A DNA stretch of 64,000 bases from an uncultured Pseudomonadales bacterium. GTDB taxonomy: Bacteria > Pseudomonadota > Gammaproteobacteria > Pseudomonadales > Azotimanducaceae. Of this stretch, positions 56,076 to 64,000 are shown piece after piece. The DNA is taken from assembly GCA_943787425.1 (NCBI GenBank), contig CALSMJ010000003.1, forward strand, positions 310,001 through 374,000, written 5' to 3'. The position numbers were made by a program, and so were the translations under genes. The notes under the pieces are model-generated. The model saw only the letters and a program-made list of their open reading frames with translations, was not told where the DNA came from and made no database searches. Within the stretch, counting starts at the first letter, position 1, and every line of letters begins with the position of its first letter.

Positions 56076-56861
56076 ATGATAAAGCGTCCGATTCAAAGGT
56101 CAGTCTGGGTTCTCCTGATATTAAACGCCTTGGCGCTTGTAGTGGTTACGCTGGATTGGCGAGCAGATCAAGTTCGACTAATGAGTGGCTCAGTTCAGGG
56201 GCTAACCATGGATCCCGGCAACGAGATTATGATTGCGCGCCCAATCCAAGGTTCAGCTTCTGTGATTGAAACGCCGCTGCCTGAGTCCCCGCTGGTTGAT
56301 TCGCCGCCCGTTATGAAGACACCTTTCGGAACAACATCGTCACCCGCCGAGGCGGTCAATCTGTCGCCAATCATGCCAGACTGTGTCCGGATTGGGCCTT
56401 TCTCAGAAGATCAGCGTGCAAGGATTAGCGATATCAAGCCGGACATCCCATCAAGGGTCTGGATGACCCAGGGGCCCACTGAGTCAAAGCTGGCAATTGA
56501 CGATCCACTGGCGTTTCGCGTTTATGCTGGTCCCGCCGATTCGCTGAATGCTGCCTACCAATTGCTAAAAGGATTTCGCGATCAGGGGTTCGATAGTTTT
56601 GTTTTAACCGATGGACCTCTGGCAAGAAGTGTATCGCTTGGCGTTTTTTCATCTTATGCGTCGGCGGAGCGGTTTGTTAACGCAATACCGGTTGCCGAGC
56701 GCGCAAGTCTTGCGATTCACTCGCCGGATCAGTCGAATGATACAAGTTATCTTCAGCTTAGGGGCGCTGAGATTGATTGGATCGATGCCTTGCAGGCGGC
56801 GGGGCTAATGGCGCCAACGGTTTCGCAAAAACCCTGCTCAGAGCCCGCCGCTAAACCTTAA
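56076..56861 (+). CDS. Membrane-anchored SPOR-like domain protein
   Basis: Protein of 261 residues with one N-terminal transmembrane segment (VWVLLILNALALVVVTL, about 10-26), a Pro/Ser/Thr-rich linker to about residue 105, and two regions that look like SPOR-type folds. The clearest is FRVYAGPADSLNAAYQLLKG leading to ARSVSLGVFSSYASAERFV (about residues 148-210). SPOR domains bind denuded glycan strands at division sites. Its start overlaps the birA stop region (TAAATGA). In P. aeruginosa a SPOR protein follows birA and coaX; coaX is missing here. Domain assignment is moderate. Confidence 0.72.
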   Translation: MIKRPIQRSVWVLLILNALALVVVTLDWRADQVRLMSGSVQGLTMDPGNEIMIARPIQGSASVIETPLPESPLVDSPPVMKTPFGTTSSPAEAVNLSPIMPDCVRIGPFSEDQRARISDIKPDIPSRVWMTQGPTESKLAIDDPLAFRVYAGPADSLNAAYQLLKGFRDQGFDSFVLTDGPLARSVSLGVFSSYASAERFVNAIPVAERASLAIHSPDQSNDTSYLQLRGAEIDWIDALQAAGLMAPTVSQKPCSEPAAKP

Positions 56862-56906
56862 TTGCGTCTCAATTTGCATTCTTTTCATAATTATCGATTC
56901 TGTGTC

Positions 56907-56935
56907 TCGACGAAGGACTTCGATTGCCTTACAAT
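56907..56935 (+). promoter_or_regulatory. Probable promoter of tRNA-Thr(TGT)
   Basis: TCGACG (56907-56912), 17 nt, then TACAAT (56930-56935). Mature tRNA starts 12 nt later behind a GC-rich CTGCCGCC, typical of stable-RNA discriminators. Confidence 0.6.
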
Positions 56936-56946
56936 CTGCCGCCTGT

Positions 56947-57022
56947 GCCGCTATAGCTCAGTTGGTAGAGCAACTGATTTGTAATCAGTAGGTCCCGAGT
57001 TCGACTCTTGGTGGCGGCACCA
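56947..57022 (+). tRNA. tRNA-Thr(TGT)
   Basis: Acceptor GCCGCTA/TGGCGGC (one U-G pair), D arm AGCTCAGTTGGTAGAGC, anticodon loop TTTGTAA (anticodon TGT), T loop GTTCGACTC, encoded CCA. First of a Thr-Tyr-Gly-Thr cluster upstream of tuf, equivalent in order to thrU-tyrU-glyT-thrT of E. coli. Confidence 0.96.
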
Positions 57023-57105
57023 AACTGCTTTGCTGTCGATGGTTCTCATGATGGCATGTCCCGTCGACCTGATGCTTGGTTTGGTTCGCACAGCGAAAAC
57101 AGCGA

Positions 57106-57150
57106 TAGCTTTAATGATAATAGCTTTAATAATAATAGCTTTAATAAGAG
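57106..57150. repeat. 15-bp tandem repeat (TAGCTTTAATRATAA), three copies
   Basis: TAGCTTTAAT recurs at 57106, 57121 and 57136 with AT-rich linkers, a period of 15. It lies in the 348-nt spacer between tRNA-Thr(TGT) and tRNA-Tyr. Apart from this tract and the promoter at 57326, nothing else is supported in that spacer. Confidence 0.85.
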
Positions 57151-57325
57151 TTAAAGGATGGACGGTTCTTAAGGTTCAGGGTGGCGAGGGTCGAATGGCC
57201 CAGCTTAGGCAACCGATCAAATCAGCGAAAGACTTAGCACTGAGCCCAGTCGAATGCCCAGTAAAAGGCTTGAAAAGACAAAAGGGCGCGGGCAGATTTA
57301 GTGCCGGTCTGCACCTATTATAGCG

Positions 57326-57354
57326 TTGACAATGCTCGCTTTGGCTGGCAGAAT
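57326..57354 (+). promoter_or_regulatory. Promoter for the tRNA-Tyr-Gly-Thr-tuf unit
   Basis: A perfect TTGACA (57326-57331), a 17-nt spacer and CAGAAT (57349-57354). TTAGCGCCGC follows as a GC-rich discriminator. tRNA-Tyr starts 17 nt after the -10 box. Confidence 0.75.
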
Positions 57355-57370
57355 TTAGCGCCGCAAAATT

Positions 57371-57454
57371 GGAGGGGTTCCCGAGCGGTCAAAGGGATCA
57401 GACTGTAAATCTGACGCGAAAGCTTCGGTGGTTCGAATCCGCCCCCCTCCACCA
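57371..57454 (+). tRNA. tRNA-Tyr(GTA)
   Basis: Class II tRNA with acceptor GGAGGGG/CCCCTCC, anticodon loop CTGTAAA (anticodon GTA), a long variable arm, T loop GTTCGAATC and encoded CCA. It is 84 nt. A 219-nt spacer with no supported feature separates it from tRNA-Gly. Confidence 0.97.
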
Positions 57455-57673
57455 TTTTAGGCTGGTTTAGTAAGGGTTTTGGGTAGACCAAAGTAGGTAT
57501 TAGTCGTTCAGGGTTTTGGGCGGTCGGAACTGGGCCATCAAGGAATGGGCCACAAGGAAAATGTGGGTTGGGGTAGAAGCTGCATTGAAAAAAGGGGTTA
57601 AGGATTCGAGTGTCAATCTGGCGGCGCGGCCGATTTTAGCACCAAATAAACAGGCAGCGGTTTCGCAGAGTGA

Positions 57674-57747
57674 GCGGGTATAGTTTAGTGGTAGAACCCC
57701 AGCCTTCCAAGCTGATGACGCGAGTTCGATTCTCGCTACCCGCTCCA
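57674..57747 (+). tRNA. tRNA-Gly(TCC)
   Basis: Acceptor GCGGGTA/TACCCGC, D arm AGTTTAGTGGTAGAAC, anticodon loop CTTCCAA (anticodon TCC), T loop GTTCGATTC and CCA. It is 74 nt. tRNA-Thr(GGT) follows 39 nt later. Confidence 0.97.
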
Positions 57748-57786
57748 AGCTGCTGAGGCGTTGCTCGAAGGGTAGTTGAAATGCAG

Positions 57787-57862
<76 letters not shown>

Positions 57863-58094
57863 TAACGAGAAGGATTGTAGAGCGTTAAGCGAAAAAGCTT
57901 TAAAAATTTCCGCAGAAGGAATCAATAACGGTTGCTAAAACGGGGTTGAAAGAAAGTTTGTAGATAAAGTCGTTAGGATGCGAGTAAACATGCTCAAGGC
58001 CTAGCAGGACTTGGAGGTCGCAAGGCAGTCAGAAAGATGCGTTAAGGCTAAAGTAATTAAAGATGTATCAAGTAGAACGAAGGAGAGGCCAACA

Positions 58095-59285
58095 ATGTCC
58101 AAAGAAAAGTTTGAGCGTACGAAACCCCACTTAAATGTAGGGACCATCGGCCACGTTGACCACGGTAAGACGACGCTAACGGCGGCGATCACGAAGGTTT
58201 GCGCGGAGACTTATGGTGGCGAATTTAAAGATTTTAGCGCCATTGATAATGCGCCAGAAGAGCGCGCTCGTGGGATAACGATTTCGACCTCGCACGTCGA
58301 GTACGATTCAACCGAGCGTCACTATGCGCATGTTGATTGTCCGGGACACGCGGATTACGTGAAGAATATGATCACGGGTGCGGCTCAAATGGACGGCGCG
58401 ATTTTGGTGGTTTCGGCAGCAGATGGCCCGATGCCACAAACGCGAGAGCACATTCTTTTGTCAAAGCAGGTTGGTGTGCCGTACATCATCGTGTTTTTGA
58501 ACAAAGCGGACATGGTTGATGACGAAGAGTTACTTGAATTGGTCGACATGGAAGTTCGAGAGTTATTGGATGCCTACGATTTCCCAGGGGATGACACGCC
58601 AATCGTTGTGGGCAGTGCTTTAAAGGCATTGGAAGGTGATACGTCTGAGATTGGCGCGCCGTCGATTGTGAAGCTGGTTGAGACGTTGGACAGCTATATT
58701 CCAGAGCCTGTGCGTGCGGTTGATCAGCCTTTCTTGATGCCGATTGAAGACGTTTTCTCGATCTCGGGTCGTGGCACGGTTGTAACGGGTCGAATTGCCC
58801 GCGGGATTGTTCGGGTTCAGGACGAAGTTGAGATTGTTGGGATTAAAGACACGGTCAAGACGACTTGCACGGGTGTAGAGATGTTCCGCAAGCTTCTTGA
58901 TGAAGGTCGAGCGGGCGAAAACGTGGGTGTTTTGCTGCGTGGTACTAAGCGTGAAGACGTTGAGCGCGGTCAGGTCCTGACCAAGCCTGGAGCGATCACG
59001 CCGCATACGAAGTTTGAGGGCGAGGTTTACGTTTTGTCGAAAGACGAAGGCGGCCGTCATACACCATTTTTCAAGGGTTACAAGCCGCAGTTCTTTTTTG
59101 AGACGACGGATGTGACGGGTAGCTGTGAGTTGCCTGAGGGTACGGAAATGGTGATGCCGGGTGACAACGTTTTGATGGATGTTGAGTTGATTGCCCCGAT
59201 TGCGATGGAAGAAGGTCAGCGATTCGCGATTCGCGAGGGCGGCCGAACCGTTGGCGCTGGCGTTGTAACAAAAATTAAAGACTAA
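58095..59285 (+). CDS. tuf: Elongation factor EF-Tu
   Basis: GTPase that brings aminoacyl-tRNA to the ribosome, 396 residues. The G1 loop is [10 protein letters not shown] near residue 19, effector region [11 protein letters not shown] near 55, DCPGHADYV near 81, and NKADMVDD near 136. Domains II and III are complete (ending [12 protein letters not shown]). The ATG follows AGGAGAGG; the longer open frame from 58011 is leader sequence. It sits between tRNA-Thr(GGT) and tRNA-Trp, the tufB position of E. coli and Pseudomonas. A second tuf copy may lie elsewhere. Confidence 0.99.
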   Translation: MSKEKFERTKPHLNVGTIGHVDHGKTTLTAAITKVCAETYGGEFKDFSAIDNAPEERARGITISTSHVEYDSTERHYAHVDCPGHADYVKNMITGAAQMDGAILVVSAADGPMPQTREHILLSKQVGVPYIIVFLNKADMVDDEELLELVDMEVRELLDAYDFPGDDTPIVVGSALKALEGDTSEIGAPSIVKLVETLDSYIPEPVRAVDQPFLMPIEDVFSISGRGTVVTGRIARGIVRVQDEVEIVGIKDTVKTTCTGVEMFRKLLDEGRAGENVGVLLRGTKREDVERGQVLTKPGAITPHTKFEGEVYVLSKDEGGRHTPFFKGYKPQFFFETTDVTGSCELPEGTEMVMPGDNVLMDVELIAPIAMEEGQRFAIREGGRTVGAGVVTKIKD

Positions 59286-59336
59286 ATCTGAACGGGTTTC
59301 GAGCAATTTCATCCTGAGTGTTTTGCGCAAGCAGCT

Positions 59337-59412
<76 letters not shown>

Positions 59413-59469
59413 AGCTGTTGCATAGCGTTCGGGATAAGTTGGTCTATTACGTAGAGTTTAGGGGTAATT

Positions 59470-59835
59470 GTGAACGCAGTATCTGACAACGCTGGAAAAC
59501 TCGATGCTTTGAAGTGGCTTGTTGCGTTAGCGGTCTTAGTAGCAGGCCTTTATGCAAATGCAGAGTATGCGGCACTGACATTGTTGTATCGTGTGCTCGC
59601 GGGAATCGTCATAGCGGGGGTCGTGGTGGCTATTGCGTTAACCACGGTTCAGGGCAGAGCGACCTGGGACTTGGCAAAAGAAGCGCGCGTTGAAATTAGA
59701 AAAGTTGTTTGGCCGACACGGCAAGAGACAACGCAAACCACATTGATCGTGGTCGTGATGGTGATATTCGTGGGTCTCATACTATGGGCTCTAGACTCGA
59801 CACTGAGTTGGTCTGTCAGCGGATTGATTGGCTAA
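59470..59835 (+). CDS. secE: Protein translocase subunit SecE
   Basis: Essential clamp subunit of the SecYEG channel. It is 121 residues with three predicted transmembrane helices (about 14-32, 38-60 and 92-115), as in the long enterobacterial form. The conserved cytoplasmic segment EARVEIRKVVWPTRQETTQT lies before the last helix. The GTG start follows TTAGGGG by 6 nt. It precedes nusG by 21 nt; secE and nusG are usually co-transcribed. Confidence 0.96.
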   Translation: MNAVSDNAGKLDALKWLVALAVLVAGLYANAEYAALTLLYRVLAGIVIAGVVVAIALTTVQGRATWDLAKEARVEIRKVVWPTRQETTQTTLIVVVMVIFVGLILWALDSTLSWSVSGLIG

Positions 59836-59856
59836 TTAGGACTTCTACCTAAGGAA

Positions 59857-60402
59857 ATGGGTGACGCATTGAATAAACGATGGTACGTAGTCCACGCTTT
59901 TTCTGGATTCGAAAAGCAGGTGATGCGCGCACTTCTTGAGCGGATAGAGTTGTCAGGGCTTGAAGAAAAGTTTGGCGAAGTCTTGGTGCCTTCAGAAGAA
60001 GTCGTGGAAATGAAGGCTGGGAAAAAGCGCCGCAGTGAGCGGAAGTTTTTCCCGGGTTATGTGTTGGTTGAGATGGAGCTTGATGAGAGTACTTGGCATC
60101 TTGTCAAAGAAACACCTCGAGTGATGGGTTTTATCGGTGGCAAAGCGGATCATCCTGCGCCAATCTCGAATGCCGAAGCGCAGGCGATCCTGCAGCGTGT
60201 GCAGGTCGGTAGTGAGAAAATTACGCCTAAGACGGTGTTTGAGCCAGGAGAGTTCGTTCGCGTCGTTGATGGGCCATTTAACGACTTCAATGGCGTTGTT
60301 GAAGAAGTGAATTATGAAAAGAATCGACTGCACGTTGCCGTCACAATTTTTGGCCGGTCTACTCCGGTCGAACTGGACTTTGGTCAGGTCGAAAAAGCCT
60401 AA
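59857..60402 (+). CDS. nusG: Transcription termination/antitermination factor NusG
   Basis: Binds the RNA polymerase clamp, reduces pausing, and links polymerase to Rho or the ribosome. It is 181 residues. The NGN domain begins [20 protein letters not shown] and contains [16 protein letters not shown] near residue 65. The KOW domain is [19 protein letters not shown] near residue 128. The ATG at 59857 is very close to AAGGAA. A TTG at 59869 (NKRWYVV) is a possible alternative. Confidence 0.97.
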   Translation: MGDALNKRWYVVHAFSGFEKQVMRALLERIELSGLEEKFGEVLVPSEEVVEMKAGKKRRSERKFFPGYVLVEMELDESTWHLVKETPRVMGFIGGKADHPAPISNAEAQAILQRVQVGSEKITPKTVFEPGEFVRVVDGPFNDFNGVVEEVNYEKNRLHVAVTIFGRSTPVELDFGQVEKA

Positions 60403-60410
60403 CCAGAGAC

Positions 60411-60451
60411 GTTAATTATAGCGACGGAATTGCCGTTTCATCGTTATTAAA
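60411..60451 (+). promoter_or_regulatory. Putative L1-binding hairpin in the rplK-rplA leader
   Basis: ACGG (60424-60427) pairs with CCGT (60433-60436), enclosed by AT-rich outer pairing TTAAT/ATTAA, about 60 nt before rplK. In E. coli, L1 represses this operon by binding a leader hairpin that mimics its rRNA site. Assignment here is by position and shape only. Confidence 0.4.
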
Positions 60452-60510
60452 GGGGACCTGTCGCAGGAATACGCTGTCGGGCAGGGCTTGTACCCACGGG
60501 AGAATGTACC

Positions 60511-60942
60511 ATGGCAAAGAAGATCGATGCTTATATCAAGCTTCAAGTTCCGGCCGGCAAGGCCAATCCAAGTCCACCTGTTGGCCCAGCTTTAGGGCAA
60601 CGCGGCGTTAATATCATGGAGTTTTGCAAAGCCTTTAACGCCGAGACGCAAGGTATGGAGGAGGGGATGCCGATTCCCGTTGTCATTACCGTCTACAGTG
60701 ATAAGAGTTTCACCTTTATTAAGAAAACACCGCCCGCTTCGATTCTCTTGAAAAAAGCAGCGGGGATTACGAGCGGTAGTGCAGAGCCGCATATTAAGAA
60801 AGTCGGCAAGGTCAACCGCGCGCAATTGGAAGAAATTGCGACCATGAAAATGCCGGATTTAACGGCGAAAGATATGGATGCAGCCGTTCGAACCATCGCC
60901 GGAAGTGCTCGTAGCGCAGGCATTGAAACGGAGGGTGTGTAA
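60511..60942 (+). CDS. rplK: 50S ribosomal protein L11
   Basis: L11 of the GTPase-associated centre, 143 residues. N-terminal [20 protein letters not shown], then [21 protein letters not shown] near residue 25, and the rRNA-binding C-terminal domain with [13 protein letters not shown] near 87 and the terminal [14 protein letters not shown]. The ATG follows GGGAGAATGTACC. rplA starts immediately after the stop codon. Confidence 0.98.
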   Translation: MAKKIDAYIKLQVPAGKANPSPPVGPALGQRGVNIMEFCKAFNAETQGMEEGMPIPVVITVYSDKSFTFIKKTPPASILLKKAAGITSGSAEPHIKKVGKVNRAQLEEIATMKMPDLTAKDMDAAVRTIAGSARSAGIETEGV

Positions 60943-61638
60943 ATGGCGAAGCTAAGTAAAAGAGTCAAAGCGTTTAAGGAAAAGGTCGATCCATCGAAGA
61001 ATTACCCAGTTGCCGAGGCGGTCGCGATCTTGAACGAATTATCGTCCGTGAAGTTCAAAGAGTCGATTGATGTGAGTGTTAACTTGGGCGTCGACCCTCG
61101 AAAGTCTGATCAGGTGGTTCGAGGGGCAACGGTGTTACCAAATGGCACCGGAAAAACGGTTCGGGTTGCTGTGTTTGCCCAGGGTGAGAAGGCCGCCGAA
61201 GCGACGGAATCCGGTGCCGATGTCGTTGGCATGGAAGATCTTGCAGCAGAAGTAAAAGCGGGCAACTTAAATTTTGATGTCGTGATCGCAACGCCTGACA
61301 CTATGCGGATTGTTGGTCAATTAGGTCAGGTGCTCGGCCCGAGAGGGTTGATGCCAAATCCGCGTCTCGGCACCGTTACACAAGATGTCGCTGAAGCAGT
61401 CAAGAATGCAAAATCGGGTCAAATGCGGTATCGAACCGACAAGAATGGGATTATCCATGGCGGTGTCGGTCAAGTCGGATTTGATCCTGAAGCGATTAAA
61501 CAGAATGTCGAGGCGCTGCTAGCGGATTTAAAGAAGATCAAGCCGGCATCTGCTAAAGGCGTTTATGTAAAAAAGGTAACCTTGTCAACGACGATGGGTG
61601 CGGGTATTGCCATCGATCAAGCCTCCCTAGAGGCCTAG
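60943..61638 (+). CDS. rplA: 50S ribosomal protein L1
   Basis: L1-stalk protein and translational repressor of the rplK-rplA mRNA. It is 231 residues. N-terminal [41 protein letters not shown] split around residue 50, the signature [20 protein letters not shown] near 125, and [15 protein letters not shown] near 165. Its ATG abuts the rplK stop. Confidence 0.98.
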   Translation: MAKLSKRVKAFKEKVDPSKNYPVAEAVAILNELSSVKFKESIDVSVNLGVDPRKSDQVVRGATVLPNGTGKTVRVAVFAQGEKAAEATESGADVVGMEDLAAEVKAGNLNFDVVIATPDTMRIVGQLGQVLGPRGLMPNPRLGTVTQDVAEAVKNAKSGQMRYRTDKNGIIHGGVGQVGFDPEAIKQNVEALLADLKKIKPASAKGVYVKKVTLSTTMGAGIAIDQASLEA

Positions 61639-61654
61639 TTTGCTAAGAATTTAA

Positions 61655-61840
61655 CTTCTTTGGAGTGGCTGGCCGCAGGTCATCACTCGTCAAAGACCGT
61701 AGGTCCGGCGGTTAGCCGGTTAATTTGGGGTTGCAAGCCTACGCAGACGGTTGAGCGCGGTTCAGAGTCATGAACCTTGTCACCGTACACCCCCGCAGGT
61801 GCAAGCTGACGGGAAACGTAACAAGTCGAGGAGTACAAGA
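61655..61840 (+). promoter_or_regulatory. L10 leader (rplJ autoregulatory region)
   Basis: The 200-nt gap between rplA and rplJ holds structured sequence with complementary pairs such as CCGTAGG/CCTACG, CCGGCGG/CCGG and a purine-rich segment. This is the usual place and appearance of the L10(L12)4-binding leader. The rplJ-rplL promoter should also lie here but was not resolved. Confidence 0.65.
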
Positions 61841-62368
61841 GTGCCGATTGGACTTAAAGAAAAACAGGCGATTGTCGCTGAAGTGAACGAGACTGCGAAA
61901 GCGGCCTTGTCGGCAGTGATGGCGGACTATCGAGGTGTTGGCGTGGATGCGATGACGTCGCTCCGAGTCGCGGCCCGTGCGTCCGGTGTTCAGGTGCGCG
62001 TTATTCGAAACACATTGGCTAAGAAGGCCTTTGAGGGAACGGATTTCGAATGCATGAACGAAACATTGCTCGGACCCTGTGTGCTGGCGTTTGCTCTGGA
62101 AGATCCAGGTGCCTCTGCGCGAGTGTTTAAGGAGTTCGCAAAAAACAACAGTGATTTCGAAATCAAGGCGTTGAGTGTGGGTGGAAAGTTGCTCCCCGCT
62201 GATCAAATTGATGCGTTGGCCAAGCTGCCGACTCGAGATGAAGCTTTGTCATTGCTGATGGCTGTGATGCAGGCGCCGGTAACCAAGTTGGTTAGAACCA
62301 TGAATGATATTCCTGGTCGGGTTACACGTGTGGTTGCTGCAGTTAAAGACCAAAAGCAAGCTGCCTGA
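61841..62368 (+). CDS. rplJ: 50S ribosomal protein L10
   Basis: Base of the L7/L12 stalk, 175 residues. N-terminal PIGLKEKQAIVAEVNETAKAA in part, VMADYRGVGVDAMTSLR near residue 30, and IRNTLAKKAFEGTDFE. The C-terminal helix holding the L7/L12 dimers is KLVRTMNDIPGRVTRVVAAV. The GTG start follows GAGGAGT; the frame is open to 61751 within the leader, which is not coding. Confidence 0.97.
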   Translation: MPIGLKEKQAIVAEVNETAKAALSAVMADYRGVGVDAMTSLRVAARASGVQVRVIRNTLAKKAFEGTDFECMNETLLGPCVLAFALEDPGASARVFKEFAKNNSDFEIKALSVGGKLLPADQIDALAKLPTRDEALSLLMAVMQAPVTKLVRTMNDIPGRVTRVVAAVKDQKQAA

Positions 62369-62398
62369 TTAAACGATTAAAAAACGGAGATAGGACAC

Positions 62399-62779
62399 AT
62401 GTCATTATCAAAAGAAGATGTTTTGAATGCAATTGCAGAAATGAGCGTTATGGATGTAGTCGCGCTGGTTGAAGCAATGGAAGAAAAATTTGGCGTATCA
62501 GCTGCTGCAGCGGTTGCAGCCGCACCGGCTGCTGCTGGCGGTGCAGAGGCGGGCGCTGCTGCCGAGCAGGATGAGTTTGAAGTAGTACTCGTCTCAGCGG
62601 GTGAGAAGAAAGTGAACGCGATCAAGGTTGTTCGTGCCATTACCGGTCTTGGCTTGAAAGAAGCCAAAGATATGGTCGATGCGGCACCTTCTACAATAAA
62701 GGAAGGCGCATCCAAAGATGAAGCTGAAGATCTTAAAAAGCAGCTCGAAGAAGCGGGCGCGACAGTTGAACTGAAGTAA
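62399..62779 (+). CDS. rplL: 50S ribosomal protein L7/L12
   Basis: Stalk protein that recruits translation factors, 126 residues. N-terminal dimerization helices ([19 protein letters not shown]), an Ala-rich hinge at about 37-55, and the C-terminal factor-binding domain with [20 protein letters not shown] and [10 protein letters not shown]. It lies 30 nt after rplJ, behind ACGGAGA. Confidence 0.98.
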   Translation: MSLSKEDVLNAIAEMSVMDVVALVEAMEEKFGVSAAAAVAAAPAAAGGAEAGAAAEQDEFEVVLVSAGEKKVNAIKVVRAITGLGLKEAKDMVDAAPSTIKEGASKDEAEDLKKQLEEAGATVELK

Positions 62780-62813
62780 GACTGATTTCTTTGAGATCAG
62801 TGGCAAAGCCCTA

Positions 62814-62846
62814 AAGGCGCCGAGGAAACTCGGCGCCTTGTTTTGC
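62814..62846 (+). terminator. rplL-rpoB attenuator/terminator hairpin
   Basis: The perfect 11-bp stem AAGGCGCCGAG/CTCGGCGCCTT with a GAAA loop is followed by GTTTTG. It lies between rplL and rpoB, where E. coli has a partial terminator that lets only part of transcription into rpoB. A small CTGAT/ATCAG stem lies just upstream. Confidence 0.85.
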
Positions 62847-62893
62847 CGTTAATATTTGTTCGGTTGAGACCCAAAGTAAACCTGGAGGCGTTA

Positions 62894-64000
62894 ATGGCCT
62901 ATTCGTATACAGAAAAAAAGCGTATTAGAAAAGACTTTAGTAAATTGCCGACGGTTATGGATATCCCATACCTTCTCGGGATACAGGTCAATTCTTATAA
63001 GCAGTTCCTTCAAGAAGAAGGCAGCCAAGAGGACCGTTTAGAGTCAGGTCTGCACGCTGCTTTTCGGTCTGTCTTCCCGATAGTCTCTTATTCGGGTAAC
63101 GCAGCGTTGGAGTACGTCGGGTATCGGCTAGGCAAAGCAGTTTTTGATGTTAAGGAATGTCAGTCGCGAAGTGTGACCTACGCGGTGCCTCTGCGAGTCA
63201 AAGTGCGTTTGATTATTTACGACAAAGACTCCTCGAATAAAGCGATCAAAGACATAAAAGAACAAGAAGTGTACATGGGTGAGATACCGCTCATGACTGA
63301 AAATGGCACGTTTGTCATCAATGGTATTGAGAGAGTGGTTGTTTCTCAATTACATCGGTCGCCTGGCGTCTTTTTTGATCACGATAAAGGTAAAACGCAC
63401 TCCTCAGGTAAGCTTTTGTATTCGGGCCGCGTGATCCCCATGCGCGGATCATGGCTGGATTTTGAATTTGATCCGAAGGATTTGGTTTATGTTCGGATTG
63501 ACCGTCGAAGAAAGCTGCCAGCAACCATCTTGCTGAGAGCGCTTGGCCTTGAAGCAGAAGAAATTTTAGATCTGTTTTTTGATACTGACGCGTTCCAGAT
63601 GACAGAAGACGGTTACACTTTGAGCCTAATTGCCAATCGATTGCGCGGCGAAACGGCGCAATTTGATATTACGAACAAAAAAGGTGAGGTTCTGGTTGCC
63701 GAGGGCACCAGAATTACAGCCCGCCATATCCGCGAAATGGAGAAACTCAATCTAACTGAGTTGTCGGTCCCTGCTGAATATGTTTGTGGTCATCGTTTGG
63801 CTAAGAATGTTGTCGACGAAGAAACCGGCGAGATCGTTGTGCCCTGCAATGCGATTATTACGCCTGAAATCCTTGAACAGCTTCAGGCTCTGAATGTCAC
63901 TGCTTTTGAGACAATCTATACCAACGATTTGGATCATGGCCCTTTTATGGCCGATACGTTGGATGCTGATCCTTGCACCAATCGACTCGAAGCGTTGGTC
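62894..64000 (+). CDS. rpoB: RNA polymerase beta subunit RpoB (5' part, truncated by window end)
   Basis: First 369 codons of the beta subunit, read directly from the ATG at 62894 behind TGGAGGCG. The frame is still open at the window edge. The N-terminus [19 protein letters not shown] and [19 protein letters not shown] is the conserved beta1 opening. Further segments are [20 protein letters not shown] near residue 120, [20 protein letters not shown] near residue 150, and [20 protein letters not shown] near residue 180. The rifampicin region lies beyond the window. Confidence 0.98.
   Translation, partial: MAYSYTEKKRIRKDFSKLPTVMDIPYLLGIQVNSYKQFLQEEGSQEDRLESGLHAAFRSVFPIVSYSGNAALEYVGYRLGKAVFDVKECQSRSVTYAVPLRVKVRLIIYDKDSSNKAIKDIKEQEVYMGEIPLMTENGTFVINGIERVVVSQLHRSPGVFFDHDKGKTHSSGKLLYSGRVIPMRGSWLDFEFDPKDLVYVRIDRRRKLPATILLRALGLEAEEILDLFFDTDAFQMTEDGYTLSLIANRLRGETAQFDITNKKGEVLVAEGTRITARHIREMEKLNLTELSVPAEYVCGHRLAKNVVDEETGEIVVPCNAIITPEILEQLQALNVTAFETIYTNDLDHGPFMADTLDADPCTNRLEALV

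Noticed and set aside
57030..57323. 97-codon frame between tRNA-Thr and tRNA-Tyr with a hydrophobic stretch
   Set aside because: The hydrophobic part is simply the AT-rich 15-bp repeat read in frame; TTG start and no ribosome-binding site.

Overview
The window reads as a chromosomal housekeeping segment of a gammaproteobacterium. No phage, plasmid, insertion sequence or CRISPR array is visible. The gene order is close to the one I know from Pseudomonas aeruginosa: smpB, ratA-ratB, bamE/fur, recN, grpE-dnaK-dnaJ, dapB-carA-carB-greA, yhbY/rlmE, ftsH-folP-glmM, tpiA, secG-tRNA-Leu, tRNA-fMet-rimP-nusA-infB-rbfA-truB-rpsO-pnp, pcnB-gluQ-dksA, aminotransferase-sfsA, hemL, bactofilin-erpA, M23 peptidase/tyrS, birA, tRNAs-tuf-secE-nusG-rplKAJL-rpoB. 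It differs from that order in having hrcA and a sodium symporter, and in lacking cbrAB, anmK, coaX and a carA-carB spacer ORF. This suggests a non-Pseudomonas gammaproteobacterium, possibly aquatic. The species cannot be named from this sequence.

Layout. Positions 1-4.3 kb: a TonB-dependent receptor, a cold-shock protein, an octanucleotide repeat tract and a small lipoprotein. 4.3-9.5 kb: SmpB, an SNF-type sodium symporter, RatA/RatB, BamE, Fur and RecN. 9.6-16.8 kb: HrcA and a sigma32-promoted grpE, then dnaK-dnaJ-dapB and carA behind a terminator-like leader. 16.8-27.2 kb: carB-greA, yhbY/rlmE, ftsH-folP-glmM, tpiA and secG. 27.2-36.3 kb: tRNA-Leu, initiator tRNA with a strong promoter, and the rimP-nusA-infB-rbfA-truB-rpsO-pnp translation and RNA-decay operon. 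36.3-45.8 kb: acetyl-CoA synthetase, poly(A) polymerase, a candidate CrcZ-like small RNA, GluQ-RS, an unusually long DksA, an aminotransferase, SfsA and an ABC permease/ATPase pair. 45.9-54.5 kb: a PfkB kinase, HemL, a CLC protein, a coiled-coil membrane protein, bactofilin, ErpA, an M23 peptidase and TyrS. 54.8-64 kb: an isolated tRNA-Ile/tRNA-Ala pair, BirA, a SPOR-like protein, a Thr-Tyr-Gly-Thr tRNA cluster, EF-Tu, tRNA-Trp, SecE, NusG, ribosomal proteins L11, L1, L10 and L7/L12, and the start of rpoB, which runs off the end.

Nearly all genes belong to gene expression, protein quality control or core biosynthesis. The points most worth a second look are regulatory or structural. They are an A-rich, terminator-ended RNA candidate upstream of pcnB where Pseudomonas carries CrcZ; an orphan Ile/Ala tRNA pair in rRNA-spacer order without rRNA genes; a DksA with a histone-like tail of about 225 residues; a putative carA attenuator; an initiator tRNA with a U1-U72 mismatch; and several short tandem-repeat tracts between genes.
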